NCBI GenBank assembly: GCA_900752095.1
Contig: CAADUD010000025.1
Location: 1-13,830 of the forward strand
Length of the DNA: 13,830 bases
Origin: Clostridia bacterium
GTDB taxonomy: Bacteria; Bacillota; Clostridia; TANB77; CAG-508
Reading direction: 5' to 3'
Of the stretch, positions 13,593 to 13,830 are shown one piece after another. The notes under the pieces were generated by a model. The model searched no databases, was not told where the DNA came from, and saw only the letters and a program-made list of their open reading frames with translations. Every line of letters begins with the position of its first letter. Within the stretch, counting starts at the first letter, position 1. Made by a program: the position numbers and the translations under genes.

Positions 13593-13830
13593 ATGGAAAT
13601 AAACAAAAAAGTTGAAGGGTTACAATTTTCTGGAATAGCAAAAGTAATTGAAAAAGCTAATGCTTTGGGAAATGATGTAATTAGATTAGAAGTAGGTGAT
13701 GTGGATTTAGACTGCCCAAAGGAAATACAAGATGGAATTAATGAGGCTTTTGATAATAAAAAAACGCACTATCCACCATTGAGGGGAAACCAAGAATTAA
13801 TAAGAATAATTACAAATGAAGCTAAAGAAA
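13593..13830 (+). CDS. PLP-dependent class I/II aminotransferase (3' partial)
   Basis: Only the first 79 residues are in the window. They match the N-terminus of aspartate-type class I/II aminotransferases: SGIAKVIEKANALGNDVIRLEVGDVDLDCPKEIQD, then THYPPLRGNQELI (substrate entry and G-N/Q-x-x-L-R-like segment; quoted in parts). The PLP-binding lysine lies beyond the edge. ATG 13593 follows AAAGGGTG by about ten bases. It begins 18 bases after the dehydrogenase stop, so the pair probably acts in sequence, with an alcohol oxidised to a ketone and the ketone converted to an amine. Which amino acid is the donor cannot be told. Confidence 0.88.
   Translation, partial: MEINKKVEGLQFSGIAKVIEKANALGNDVIRLEVGDVDLDCPKEIQDGINEAFDNKKTHYPPLRGNQELIRIITNEAKE

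Noticed and set aside
1..13830. CRISPR array, tRNA or insertion sequence
   Set aside because: I found no regularly spaced repeats, cloverleaf-like sequence, transposase or terminal inverted repeats by reading. The only long direct repeat is VR/TR.

Overview
The window looks like the chromosome of an AT-rich, endospore-forming member of the Bacillota (clostridial or related). The evidence is the very low GC outside one short GC-richer patch, sigma-A-type promoters, strong AGGAGG-like ribosome binding sites, and the spoVA sporulation genes. I see no rRNA, tRNA, CRISPR array or insertion sequence.

Bases 1-2917 hold a diversity-generating retroelement (DGR). Its parts are the 3' end of a target gene with a variable repeat (VR), a separately promoted non-coding template repeat (TR), and a convergent minus-strand operon. 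That operon encodes a MutS-domain-I-like accessory protein (MSL type), an Avd-like protein and a reverse transcriptase (RT). By hand alignment VR and TR match over 149 bp with 20 substitutions, all 20 at TR adenines. This is the signature of adenine mutagenesis. The RT frame is broken by one extra base in an A8 tract just upstream of its YMDD box. The TR RNA and the RT operon converge on one shared hairpin terminator.

Bases 3118-3969 hold spoVAE and, upstream of it, a spoVAD remnant that has lost its N-terminal half. The homology stops abruptly near 3960. The next 362 bases carry no convincing gene, only two terminators, so this may be a rearrangement junction.

From 4332 to the right edge lies an accessory region. 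A minus-strand sugar phosphate isomerase/epimerase-like TIM barrel, with an apparent frameshift at its very start, diverges from a long plus-strand operon. The operon order is a HelD-type RNA polymerase helicase, a ThiG (thiazole synthase)-like TIM barrel, an HPr-kinase-like P-loop protein, a nucleotidyltransferase, a type I phosphoribosyltransferase, a radical SAM/SPASM enzyme, a zinc-dependent alcohol dehydrogenase and a PLP aminotransferase cut by the window end. Tight spacing and overlaps from 7557 to 13593 indicate one transcription unit. I do not recognise this combination as a characterised pathway. It looks like a biosynthetic operon for a small modified molecule or peptide, possibly containing a ThiG-derived thiazole or other heterocycle. 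The leading HelD gene could be self-protection if the product acts on RNA polymerase, but both ideas are inference. The DGR and this operon are the two parts of the window most worth following up.
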